A program made the position numbers and the translations under genes. A stretch of 64,000 bases of DNA, taken from positions 186,001 to 250,000 of the forward strand of contig JBBPIJ010000002.1 of NCBI GenBank assembly GCA_038040395.1. The letters are read 5' to 3'. This DNA comes from VAXT01 sp038040395 (lineage in GTDB: Bacteria > Actinomycetota > Thermoleophilia > Gaiellales > Gaiellaceae). This document shows, one piece after another, positions 1-7,625 of the stretch (position 1 is the first letter of the stretch; each line of letters begins with the position of its first letter). A model generated the notes under the pieces. That model did not search any database. It saw only the letters and a list, made by a program, of their open reading frames with translations, and was not told the origin of the DNA.

Positions 1-1
1 C

Positions 2-253
2 GAGGATGCCGACACGCTGCTCGAGCGACTTGCCGCCGAGAATCGAGACCAGGAGCGAGTTTGTCTCGTCTCGTCGGACTCTGCGGTTCGCGAAACGTCC
101 GGCCAGAAGGTGATGAAGCTCTCCTCGGCGACGTTCACGCGCGACTTCGCTCTGGCGGCACACGATGAGCGAAAACCGATGCGCGTGGAGGACACGCTCG
201 ACCCGGAGACGAGGGCCAAGCTGGAAAAGCTGCGTCGAGGCGAAGGCACATAA
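2..253 (+). CDS. yacP: NYN-domain RNA-binding/nuclease protein YacP, 3' part
   Basis: Only the last 83 codons are in the window; the start lies upstream. The visible part has an acidic DADTLLERLA helix, a hydrophobic strand ending in SSD, and an SSATFTRDFA tail, which is the pattern of the C-terminal half of YacP-type NYN (PIN-like) proteins. In Bacillus the family member Rae1 is a ribosome-associated mRNA endonuclease. The next gene is sigH, and yacP directly before sigH is a common order in actinobacteria and firmicutes, which supports the call. The last residues (ETRAKLEKLRRGEGT) are a charged tail. Confidence 0.72.
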   Translation, partial: EDADTLLERLAAENRDQERVCLVSSDSAVRETSGQKVMKLSSATFTRDFALAAHDERKPMRVEDTLDPETRAKLEKLRRGEGT

Positions 254-286
254 GAAACGGGACCTTTGCAGTTTTCTTGTAATTCC

Positions 287-316
287 TTGACATAGTTGCT
301 ACCTTGGCGCTAGCGA
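287..316 (+). promoter_or_regulatory. Possible sigH promoter and 5'-UTR hairpin
   Basis: A perfect TTGACA hexamer sits at 287-292. The best -10 candidate 18 bases on, TAGCGA at 311-316, is poor. Just downstream a 7-bp perfect stem (GGGTGAG at 319-325 with CTCACCC at 336-342) precedes the sigH ATG at 359. No Shine-Dalgarno sequence is visible before that ATG. The -35 is convincing, the rest is inference. Confidence 0.35.
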
Positions 317-358
317 ACGGGTGAGATTGCAAGCGCTCACCCACGACCTCTCTCACAT

Positions 359-1027
359 ATGGCCGCCGCCCGTCCAGCCCCTGCACTTCGCCGACAACAG
401 AAGGCGGAGCGTGAGCTCGAGGATTTGCAGCTCGTCATCCGGGCTCGCAACGGCGACAGCAGCGCGATGGATTACCTCATCCGCCGCTACACCGGCTTCG
501 TTCGGCTCAAGGCGAGCTCGTACTTCCTGGCCGGCGGCGACGGCGACGATCTCGTCCAGGAAGGGCTGATCGGGCTCTACAAAGCGGTCCGCGACTTCCG
601 GCACGACAAGGAGACATCGTTTCGCTCGTTCGCCGAGCTCTGCGTGACGCGGCAGATCATCACGGCGATCAAGACGGCCACGCGGTTCAAGCACTCGCCC
701 CTGAACACGTACGTTTCGTTCAGCCACACGCCAGCAGGACAGGAGCAGGACGGAGAGTGCACGCTCGGCGACGCCCTTCCCGGCTCGCACGTGAACGATC
801 CGGCCGTCTGCGTGATCTCGACCGAGGAGCTACAGAGCCTCGTGTTCTGCCTTGGCTCAGGGCTCTCGAAGCTCGAGGCCGATGCGCTGCGGCTCTATCT
901 AGAGGGCGAGTCGTACGAGGACATGGCCGTGATCCTCGGCTGCGACACGAAGACGATCGACAACGCCCTCCAGCGCGTCAAGCGGAAGATCTACACGCAC
1001 CAGCGCTCGCGCCAGGTTCTGTCGTAG
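359..1027 (+). CDS. sigH: RNA polymerase sigma factor SigH (sigma-70 family)
   Basis: A 222-residue sigma-70 family factor of the SigH/sporulation-type group. Region 2 covers about residues 35-100 and includes DLVQEGLIGLYKAV, the core-binding and -10-recognition helix. Region 4 at about 165-215 has a helix-turn-helix, SYEDMAVILGCDTKTIDNALQRVKRK in two pieces, for -35 recognition. It lies just behind yacP, the classical neighbourhood of sigH. The N-terminal 15 residues are Ala/Pro/Arg rich. The ATG at 359 has no clear ribosome binding site, so the true start could be slightly downstream. The regulon cannot be read from sequence; non-sporulating relatives use such factors in stationary-phase control. 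Confidence 0.85.
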   Translation: MAAARPAPALRRQQKAERELEDLQLVIRARNGDSSAMDYLIRRYTGFVRLKASSYFLAGGDGDDLVQEGLIGLYKAVRDFRHDKETSFRSFAELCVTRQIITAIKTATRFKHSPLNTYVSFSHTPAGQEQDGECTLGDALPGSHVNDPAVCVISTEELQSLVFCLGSGLSKLEADALRLYLEGESYEDMAVILGCDTKTIDNALQRVKRKIYTHQRSRQVLS

Positions 1028-1049
1028 CACGGCTACGATTCGCATACCG

Positions 1050-1121
1050 GCCGGAGTAGCTCAGGGGTAGAGCAATGGTTTTGTAAACCATGGGTCGGGG
1101 GTTCGAATCCCTCCTCCGGCT
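1050..1121 (+). tRNA. tRNA-Thr(TGT)
   Basis: The 7-bp acceptor stem GCCGGAG/CTCCGGC, a D-arm with AGCTCAGGGGTAGAGC, a 5-bp anticodon stem ATGGT/ACCAT with loop TTTGTAA (anticodon TGT) and a T-arm with GGTTCGAATCC are all present. CCA is not encoded. A threonine tRNA shortly after sigH is common. Confidence 0.97.
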
Positions 1122-1199
1122 CCTGGGAAAGCTACGATGCGTGCGGCGCCTACGGGTGTCGTCTCATGACGGATCGCTGACCGACACAGGAGTTCCCGC

Positions 1200-1218
1200 G
1201 CAGAGCCGCCGGCTCTGC
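1200..1218. other. Perfect 8-bp hairpin between tRNA-Thr and the ABC-F gene
   Basis: GCAGAGCC, a 3-base loop, GGCTCTGC. There is no T-run, so it is not a standard intrinsic terminator. It ends 9 bases before the AGGAGG ribosome binding site of the next gene, so it could end tRNA readthrough or affect translation. Confidence 0.4.
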
Positions 1219-1241
1219 CATTCGGTCAGGAGGTCCCTTCG

Positions 1242-2882
1242 ATGCACCAGCAGGGCGGCACGCTTGCCGCAACCGACATCACCATCCACCGCGGCGCCGA
1301 GGCGATTCTCGAGCGCGTCTCGCTTGCGGTCACGCCCGGCAGCCGGATCGGCGTCGTCGGGCCGAACGGCCGCGGCAAGACGACGCTCCTGCGCGCGCTC
1401 GCCGGCCTCGAGCAGCTCGACGCAGGCTCGGTAACGCGCAGCCCGGCGACGCTTCGGGTCGGCTATCTCCCGCAAGAACGCGATCTCGGGCCCGAGGAGA
1501 CGCTGCGCGCATACCTGGCGCGGCGCACCGGCGTGGGGCAGGCCGAGGCCGAGCTCGCAACCTTGGAGGCGGCCCTCGAGCGAGACTCGCCGGCGATCGA
1601 GGCACACGGCGAGGCGCTCGACCGCTTCCTGGCTTTCGGCGGCGACGACTTCGACGTCCGAGCCCGCGACGTGCTCGCAGACGTCGCTCTCGACGCGCCG
1701 CTCGACCGTCCCGCAGGCGCGCTCTCCGGCGGCGAGAAGGGCCGGGCGGCGCTCGCCTCGATTCTGCTCGCGCGGTTCGACGTCTACCTGCTCGACGAGC
1801 CGACGAACGATCTCGACTTTGCCGGGCTCGAGCTCCTCGAACGCTTCCTGCTGGGCGTCCAGGGCGGAGTCGTGCTCGTCTCCCACGACCGGGCCGTGCT
1901 CGACCGGACGGTGAACCGGATCGTCGAGCTCGAGTCGGGCACGCAGCGAGTTCATCACTACGCGGGCGGGTGGACCGAGTTCGAGGCGGCACGGGAGCAC
2001 GCGCGTGCCGAGCACGAGCGCGAATTCGCTCGCTGGAGCGGCGAGCGGGCGCGCTTCACGGAGCTTCACCATGATCGCCGGGAGCAAGCCCGGGTGGGCG
2101 GGAAACAGGCCAGCCGGCGCGGGACGCACGCGCTCATGTCCAAGACTCGTGCTGCGGCGCGTCGGCTCGAGTGGCTCGACCGCGACCGGGTCGAGAAGCC
2201 GTGGCAGCCGTGGGAGCTCCAGCTCGACCTCGCGCCGCAGGGACGCGCGGGCGACCTCATCGTCTCCGTCGAGGGCGCAGTGCTCGAGCGAGGCTCGTTC
2301 CAGCTCGGGCCGATCGACGTGCACGTCGGTTGGGGAGAGCGGCTCTCGATCGTCGGCCCGAACGGGAGCGGAAAGACGACCCTGCTCGACGGGTTGCTCG
2401 GGCGGCTGCCGTTCACGGCCGGGACTAGGCGCGTCGGCCCGTCCGTCGTCTTCGGCGAGATCGGGCAAGCAAGGACGCTCTTCCCGCCGGGCGAGCCCCT
2501 GCTGGGCTCCTTCTGTTCCGCGGCCGGAATCCTCGAGGGCGAGGCCCGGACGCTGCTCGCCAAGTTCGACCTCTACGCGCAGCACGTCCTCAGGCCGGCC
2601 GGGAGCCTCTCGCCCGGCGAGCGAACCCGAGCGGAGCTCGCGGTTCAGGCCGCGCGTGGCGTCGGCTGCCTCGTCCTCGACGAGCCGACGAATCACCTCG
2701 ACCTGCCGGCGGTCGAGGAGCTGGAGCGGGCGCTCAGCGTGTACGACGGGACGCTCATCCTCGTGACCCATGACAGGCGCTTCCTCGAGCGCGTCGGGGT
2801 GACGCGGGTCGTCGAGCTCAGCCCGATAAGGCCTGCTCGAGATCCGCCCAGAGCTCCTCGACGTCCTCCAGGCCGACGCTGA
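1242..2882 (+). CDS. ABC-F family ATPase
   Basis: A 546-residue soluble protein with two ABC domains and no membrane segments, the ABC-F layout. Domain 1 has Walker A GPNGRGKTT near residue 40, signature LSGGEKGR near 160, and Walker B LLDEPTNDLDF near 182. Domain 2 has GPNGSGKTT near 372, LSPGERTR near 455 and LDEPTNHLDLP near 476. The linker at about 230-300 is rich in Arg/Glu, as in ABC-F proteins that act in the ribosomal E site. Members rescue stalled ribosomes or protect them from antibiotics; which applies here cannot be told. AGGAGG lies 9 bases before the ATG. The last 65 bases overlap the convergent trans-sulfuration gene and encode a Pro/Arg tail. Confidence 0.88.
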   Translation: MHQQGGTLAATDITIHRGAEAILERVSLAVTPGSRIGVVGPNGRGKTTLLRALAGLEQLDAGSVTRSPATLRVGYLPQERDLGPEETLRAYLARRTGVGQAEAELATLEAALERDSPAIEAHGEALDRFLAFGGDDFDVRARDVLADVALDAPLDRPAGALSGGEKGRAALASILLARFDVYLLDEPTNDLDFAGLELLERFLLGVQGGVVLVSHDRAVLDRTVNRIVELESGTQRVHHYAGGWTEFEAAREHARAEHEREFARWSGERARFTELHHDRREQARVGGKQASRRGTHALMSKTRAAARRLEWLDRDRVEKPWQPWELQLDLAPQGRAGDLIVSVEGAVLERGSFQLGPIDVHVGWGERLSIVGPNGSGKTTLLDGLLGRLPFTAGTRRVGPSVVFGEIGQARTLFPPGEPLLGSFCSAAGILEGEARTLLAKFDLYAQHVLRPAGSLSPGERTRAELAVQAARGVGCLVLDEPTNHLDLPAVEELERALSVYDGTLILVTHDRRFLERVGVTRVVELSPIRPARDPPRAPRRPPGRR

Positions 2883-3774
2883 GTCGCAGGAGCCCCTTGG
2901 GCACGCGATCTCCCTCCCAGCGGTGACGCGACTCCATCGTGGACGCAACCCCGCCGAGGCTCGTCGCATTGGCGATCAACCGTGTCGAGGTCTCGACCCG
3001 CCGAGCGTCGGGGACGTCGAACGAGAGAAGGCCGCCGAAGCCCGGATAGCGAACGATCTCGACCTCCGGGTGCGCCTCCAGCTTGCGGGCGAGCTCCGCT
3101 GCGGTCTCGCTCTGGCGCCGCACGCGAACCTCGAGCGTCTTCAGTCCGCGCAGGAGCAGCCACGCCGGGTCGGGCGCGGCGACGATGCCCGAGCGGCTAC
3201 GAAACTCATGCAGGCGGGCTGCGGTCTCCGGATCGCGGCAAATGACCGCCCCGAGGAGCACGTCCGAGTGTCCGCTCAGATACTTCGTCGCGCTGTGCAG
3301 GACGAGGTCGGCGCCGTGCTCGAGCGGCCGGAGGTGAACCGGCGTTGCCGCAGTGGCGTCGACGACGACCGGCGCCGGGTGGGCCGCGGCGGCCTCGAGG
3401 TCGGGCATCGTCAGGAACGGGTTCGACGGAGCCTCGAGCCAGACGAGCTGGACGCCATCGGGCGGAGGGCCCGTCTGGTCGAACTCGACGTGCTGGAGGC
3501 CCCAGCGCTCGAGCTCGCGGAAGAGGGTCGGCGTGCCGTAGTAGCAGCCCTCGGCGACGGCGATCGTCGCACCGGGCTCCAGGAGGGCAAGAACGACCGC
3601 AGTCGTCGCGCCGGCACCAGATGAGAAGAGGAGCGCCTCACCTCCGTCGAGCTCCCCGAGGATCCGCTCGGCCGCGACGCCCGTGGGGTGCGAATACCGC
3701 TGGTAGTAGAACTCGCCGAGCTCGCCGTCCTCGTAGGGCCAAAGGGTCGAGCGGTCGAGCGGCGGGAGTCCCAC
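2818..3774 (-). CDS. PLP-dependent trans-sulfuration enzyme (cystathionine gamma-synthase/lyase family)
   Basis: A fold-type I PLP enzyme of 318 residues. It has the cofactor-phosphate loop SSGAGATTAVV, the Asp of VVVDATAATP that pairs with the pyridine nitrogen, and the Schiff-base lysine in SATKYLSGHSD near residue 164. The family usually has 380-400 residues; here the N-terminal tetramerisation arm is short (start MGLPPLDRSTLWPYEDG). Members make or break the cystathionine, homocysteine or methionine C-S bond. The substrate cannot be fixed from sequence, and no other sulfur gene is nearby. It is divergent from pccB and its end overlaps the ABC-F gene. Confidence 0.85.
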   Translation of the reverse strand: MGLPPLDRSTLWPYEDGELGEFYYQRYSHPTGVAAERILGELDGGEALLFSSGAGATTAVVLALLEPGATIAVAEGCYYGTPTLFRELERWGLQHVEFDQTGPPPDGVQLVWLEAPSNPFLTMPDLEAAAAHPAPVVVDATAATPVHLRPLEHGADLVLHSATKYLSGHSDVLLGAVICRDPETAARLHEFRSRSGIVAAPDPAWLLLRGLKTLEVRVRRQSETAAELARKLEAHPEVEIVRYPGFGGLLSFDVPDARRVETSTRLIANATSLGGVASTMESRHRWEGDRVPKGLLRLSVGLEDVEELWADLEQALSG

Positions 3775-3786
3775 GGCGGCGACTGT

Positions 3787-3869
3787 ACTAGTGGCTCGAC
3801 CGGCAACGTGGCCATGCCTCCTGGCTCGCGACCCAGTAGGCGGGCAACGTCACCGGTCGAACCACTAGT
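3787..3869. repeat. Inverted repeat with 17-bp arms between divergent genes
   Basis: Arms at 3787-3803 and 3853-3869 are reverse complements with one mismatch in 17. The 49-base interior contains a smaller partly palindromic stretch (CTGGCTCGCGACCCAG). It fills the gap between the trans-sulfuration gene and pccB and ends 10 bases before the pccB ATG, so it could affect both transcripts. Compare the 15331-15494 structure, whose interior also contains GCTCGCGACCCAG. Confidence 0.75.
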
Positions 3870-3879
3870 CTGCGACGCC

Positions 3880-5445
3880 ATGGCCTCGAGCGACGAATCG
3901 ACACAGGGAAAGCTCGAGCGGCTCCTGGAGCTGCGGGAGGAGGCGGAGCATCCGGGCACCGAGAAGGCGGTCGCGAGGCAGCACGACGCAGGAAAGATGC
4001 TCGCCCGGGAGCGGGTCGAGAAGCTCCTCGATCCGGGCTCGTTCGTCGAGCTCGACCGGTTCGTTCGCCATCGCAATCCACTCTTCGGGATGATGGATCG
4101 GCGTCCCTACGGCGATGCGGTCGTCACGGGCTACGGGACGATCTTCGGCCGCAAGGTCTTCGTCTTCTCGCAGGACTTCACGATCTTCGGGGGCAGCCTC
4201 TCGGAGGCCTTCGCCGAGAAGATCGTCAAGGTGATGGATCTCGCCGCGAAGTACGGATGCCCGGTGATCGGCATCAACGACTCCGGCGGCGCGCGGATCC
4301 AGGAGGGCGTCGTCTCGCTGGCCGGTTACGCGGAGATCTTCTGGCGCAACGTCCAGGCGTCCGGCGTGATCCCGCAGATCAGCCTCGTCATGGGGCCGAC
4401 CGCCGGCGGCGCCGTGTACTCGCCCGCGATGACCGATTTTGTGCTCATGGTGGAGGGCACGTCGTACATGTTCATCACGGGGCCCGACGTGGTGAAGACA
4501 GTGACCGGCGAAGAGGTCAGCTTCGAGGAGCTCGGCGGTGCGGCGACCCACGCTGCGAAGTCCGGGGTTGCGCATTTCACGGCGCCGAGCGAGGAGGCTT
4601 GCCTCGAGGACGCCCGTTACCTGCTGTCGTTCCTCCCCCAGAACAACCTCGACCCGCCTCCGTACTCCGAGCCATCCGATCCCGTCGACCGGGAAGACGC
4701 CGAGCTCGATTCGCTCATCCCCGATAATCCCAACAAGCCGTATGACATGAAGGACATCGTCCGCCGCGTGGTCGACGACGGCGAGTTTTTCGAGGTGCAC
4801 GGGCGGTTTGCCGAGAACGTCATCTGCGGCTTCGCTCGGCTCGGCGGGCATTCGGTCGGCGTCGTGGGCAACCAGCCGAAGGCCCTCGCGGGCGTGCTCG
4901 ACATCGACTCGTCGGTGAAGGCGGCGCGGTTCGTGCGGACGTGCGACGCGTTCAACATCCCGCTCGTCACGTTCGTCGACGTGCCGGGGTTCCTGCCCGG
5001 TACGGCGCAGGAGTGGGGCGGGATCATCCGTCACGGTGCCAAGCTGCTGTACGCGTATTGCGAGGCGACGGTGCCGAAGCTCGCCGTGATCACCCGCAAG
5101 GCGTACGGCGGCGCCTACGACGTCATGAGCTCGAAGCACATCCGGGCCGACTTCAACTTTGCGTGGCCGACGGCCGAGGTGGCCGTGATGGGACCCGAGG
5201 GCGCCGTCAACATCGTCTTCCGGAAGGAGCTCGACGAGGCTGCCGACGCGGAGGGGCGCAGGGAAGAGCTCGTCGCCGACTATCGGGAGCAGTTCGCCAA
5301 CCCGTACGTCGCCGCCGAGCGCGGTTACGTGGACGAGGTGATCGAGCCGCGGCGGACGAGGGCTGTCCTGATCGACGCTCTCGAGACGTCGCTCACGAAG
5401 CGTGAGCCGCGCCCTCGGCGCAAGCACGGAAACATCCCGCTGTAG
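3880..5445 (+). CDS. pccB: Acyl-CoA (propionyl-CoA) carboxylase beta subunit
   Basis: The carboxyltransferase chain, 521 residues from the ATG at 3880. It transfers CO2 from carboxybiotin to acetyl- or propionyl-CoA. The two crotonase-fold halves are visible: the N-half with GGARIQEGV near 138 and GPTAGGAVYSPAMTDF near 172, the C-half with FVDVPGFLPG near 367 and ITRKAYGGAYDVM near 405. Start choice: the frame is open further upstream, but homologues begin close to this ATG and the upstream part runs through the inverted repeat. The biotin-carboxylase/BCCP partner is at 9428. Acetyl versus propionyl preference is not decided by what I can see. Confidence 0.93.
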   Translation: MASSDESTQGKLERLLELREEAEHPGTEKAVARQHDAGKMLARERVEKLLDPGSFVELDRFVRHRNPLFGMMDRRPYGDAVVTGYGTIFGRKVFVFSQDFTIFGGSLSEAFAEKIVKVMDLAAKYGCPVIGINDSGGARIQEGVVSLAGYAEIFWRNVQASGVIPQISLVMGPTAGGAVYSPAMTDFVLMVEGTSYMFITGPDVVKTVTGEEVSFEELGGAATHAAKSGVAHFTAPSEEACLEDARYLLSFLPQNNLDPPPYSEPSDPVDREDAELDSLIPDNPNKPYDMKDIVRRVVDDGEFFEVHGRFAENVICGFARLGGHSVGVVGNQPKALAGVLDIDSSVKAARFVRTCDAFNIPLVTFVDVPGFLPGTAQEWGGIIRHGAKLLYAYCEATVPKLAVITRKAYGGAYDVMSSKHIRADFNFAWPTAEVAVMGPEGAVNIVFRKELDEAADAEGRREELVADYREQFANPYVAAERGYVDEVIEPRRTRAVLIDALETSLTKREPRPRRKHGNIPL

Positions 5446-5479
5446 GTCGCGCCGCCCTCTCTCGGCGCCGGTACCCGTG

Positions 5480-5506
5480 ACCTCCTCCCCGATTCGATCG
5501 TAATCG
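5480..5506. repeat. 27-bp intergenic repeat, copy 1
   Basis: This 27-base sequence recurs with one difference at 20316-20342. Both copies lie in short intergenic spaces next to gene 3' ends. It contains a small CGATT/AATCG inverted repeat. It may be a shared terminator or a protein-binding site. Confidence 0.7.
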
Positions 5507-5577
5507 AGAATTCGTGACTCGTGGGTGACGGAAGTAAGCCGAAACTGTGACTGCGCGGCGCGGACGAGCGAAGGTGG

Positions 5578-7371
5578 TTACGAGGCGAGCGCGGTTACGA
5601 GCTCGCTGCTGCGGGCGGGATCGAGCTCCTCCGCCAGGGCCGCGACTACTGCCGGGTCGAACTGGGTGCCCGCGCAGCGCTCGAGCTCGGCGAGCGCATC
5701 CTCCTGCGCCAGCCGTCCTCGGTAGACGCGATCCGAGGTCATCGCGTCATACGCGTCGACGACGAAGATGATCCGCGCGCCGAGGGGGATCTCCTCGGCG
5801 GGTAAGCGGTCGGGGTATCCGGTGCCGTCCCAGCGCTCGTGGTGGTGGAGGATCCAGTCCGCGACGGGATCGATGCCCAGGCTGTCGAGCATGCGGAAAC
5901 CGATCTGCGGATGGCGCTCGAGCACGAGCCGCTCGGGCCCGGTCAGTGGGCCTGGCTTGCGGAGGATCTCCTCGGGGATCGCAAGCTTGCCGAGATCGTG
6001 CAGGCTGCCGGCGAGCCGCGCGAGCTCGATCTGCTCCTGGTCGAGCCCGAGGCGGGTGGCGACCCGAGCGGCGAGCTCGGCGACGCGCGCCGAATGGCTG
6101 CCCGTGTACGTGTCTCGAAGGTCGACCGCCTTTGCGAGGCTCGCCGCGGCGCGGAAGCGCGCACCTCGGTCCGGGCCGACCGCAAGTCGTCGCAGCTCGG
6201 CGAGCTCGACCACATCTGGCCGGTACACGTGGACGCGGTTCTTGCCGTTCTCCTTCGCCCAGTAGAGCGCGCTGTCCGCCAGGCGAATCAGCTCGCTGCG
6301 GTCGGGAGCCTGCCGCGGGAACGTCGCGATGCCGGCCGAGACGGTGACCGAGCCCATCTGGTCGAGGGTGAGTGGCGCAATTCGCTCGACGATTGCTGAA
6401 GCGGTTTCGACTGCCTCTGTCTCTGCATAACCGGGCAGCAGGAGCGCGAACTCGTCCCCGCCCAGGCGGAAGGCCTCGCCGTTCGAGCGCAGCGTGGTCG
6501 CGAGCCGCGAGAGGACGCTGTCGCCGGCCGGATGGCCGAACAGGTCGTTGATGCGCTTGAAGTCGTCCACGTCAATAAGGCAGAGGCTGAACGGGAGCCC
6601 GTTCCGCTTCGCGTCGGTCAGCTCACGCTCGAGGCGGTCGTGAAAGTGGCGGTGGTTGCCGAGCCCGGTCAGAGGATCGGTCAGCGCGAGCTTCATCGCA
6701 CGGAGAGCCCGGTAGGTCGAGCGCTGGTAGAGCGCGATCGCGAGCAGTGGGCCGACGAGCGCCGCCGAGAGAAGCGGGGAGCGCTGCCAGAGCACGACGA
6801 GTACGAGCGCCGCCGACGCCATCAGCGCGAAGATCATGATCGTCCAGCGCAGACTGGCCTTGATCAGCTCGAAGAACGGCCGCCTGGACGTCACTGCGAC
6901 GACGAGCGTGATCAGAACGAGGTTGAGTCCGTACTGCGTGAAGGCCGACACCCCGACCTTCGCGATCAGGGCATCGGTGCCGTCTCCGGGGATGAAGCTG
7001 ACGAGAAGGCCGCCGACAGCCGCCGCGCAGGCAAAGACCGAGCCGTTGTAGGCGATCCGGATCGGGGGCCGGTGCTCGGTGATCTGGTTGACGACCGGCG
7101 CCGCGAACGCGACGAGGACGCCGGCGTCCCAACCGAAGAGGACAATCGCGCTCGCCGCGAAGACGAACGAGAGCGTGACGCCGCCGCTGTTCGGGCCTTC
7201 GATCGGGACCGGATAACGGCTCGCGAGCGTGGAAGCGGCGAGCAGCGCAGCCACGCCCAAGAGCGAGGACGCGCTATGCGGCTCGGTCGCGAACGAGTAC
7301 CCCGCGAAGAGCATCGAGAGAAGCCCTACGAGGCAGACCGGCGCGACGATCGGCGCGAGGCGCTGTGGCAT
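5578..7371 (-). CDS. Membrane GGDEF and HD-GYP protein (c-di-GMP synthesis/breakdown)
   Basis: A 597-residue protein. Residues 1-215 form several hydrophobic membrane segments (a sensory region). A GGDEF domain follows at about 225-385 with intact GGDEF near 300, so diguanylate cyclase activity is expected. The I-site position reads RSNG rather than RxxD, so product inhibition may be absent. The C-terminal third (about 415-580) is HD-GYP: SLHDLGKLAIP near 455 and HHERWDGTGYPD, the signature of c-di-GMP phosphodiesterases. Having both activities in one chain is known but makes net direction uncertain. A 36-residue membrane-protein gene lies just upstream on the same strand (26-base gap). Confidence 0.92.
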   Translation of the reverse strand: MPQRLAPIVAPVCLVGLLSMLFAGYSFATEPHSASSLLGVAALLAASTLASRYPVPIEGPNSGGVTLSFVFAASAIVLFGWDAGVLVAFAAPVVNQITEHRPPIRIAYNGSVFACAAAVGGLLVSFIPGDGTDALIAKVGVSAFTQYGLNLVLITLVVAVTSRRPFFELIKASLRWTIMIFALMASAALVLVVLWQRSPLLSAALVGPLLAIALYQRSTYRALRAMKLALTDPLTGLGNHRHFHDRLERELTDAKRNGLPFSLCLIDVDDFKRINDLFGHPAGDSVLSRLATTLRSNGEAFRLGGDEFALLLPGYAETEAVETASAIVERIAPLTLDQMGSVTVSAGIATFPRQAPDRSELIRLADSALYWAKENGKNRVHVYRPDVVELAELRRLAVGPDRGARFRAAASLAKAVDLRDTYTGSHSARVAELAARVATRLGLDQEQIELARLAGSLHDLGKLAIPEEILRKPGPLTGPERLVLERHPQIGFRMLDSLGIDPVADWILHHHERWDGTGYPDRLPAEEIPLGARIIFVVDAYDAMTSDRVYRGRLAQEDALAELERCAGTQFDPAVVAALAEELDPARSSELVTALAS

Positions 7372-7397
7372 TTTCGTGCTCCCTCAGCCTCCGCCCG

Positions 7398-7508
7398 CTA
7401 CCACTCCCAGTTCAGAGGGACGAGGTCAACGCTCGAGATCCCGGCGACGAGGCTGACCAGAACGACAACGAGGACAAGGGCAATCAGACGCGGTCTCCAC
7501 TCCAACAT
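7398..7508 (-). CDS. Small single-pass membrane protein (36 aa)
   Basis: The reading frame begins at the ATG at 7508, preceded by a good GGGAGGAAA ribosome binding site. It encodes MLEWRPRLIALVLVVVLVSL followed by a short tail ending WEW. Residues 8-24 form one hydrophobic segment after an Arg-containing N-terminus (N-in expected). It is the first gene before the GGDEF/HD-GYP gene, so it may be a small membrane partner. I do not recognise a family. Confidence 0.6.
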   Translation of the reverse strand: MLEWRPRLIALVLVVVLVSLVAGISSVDLVPLNWEW

Positions 7509-7587
7509 GGTGCTTTCCTCCCAGGTCGTGTGCGGACAGCGATTCTCTCCCGCCCACCCGGTCGAGCCATCACCCATTCGGGGGAAC

Positions 7588-7610
7588 GTGGAGTACCCCC
7601 TGTGGAGTAC
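7588..7610. promoter_or_regulatory. Direct repeat GTGGAGTAC x2, possible operator
   Basis: GTGGAGTAC occurs at 7588-7596 and 7602-7610, identical over 9 bases and 14 bases apart. It lies upstream of the small membrane gene and the c-di-GMP gene, and just past the end of the NlpC/P60 gene. Tandem direct repeats in a promoter region suggest a regulator binding as a head-to-tail dimer; the regulator is unknown. Confidence 0.4.
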
Positions 7611-7625
7611 TTGCTCTGATGACCG

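Noticed and set aside
1164..2969. Long minus-strand frame opposite the ABC-F gene
   Set aside because: Arg/Glu/Leu-rich shadow coding of a high-GC gene; no family pattern.
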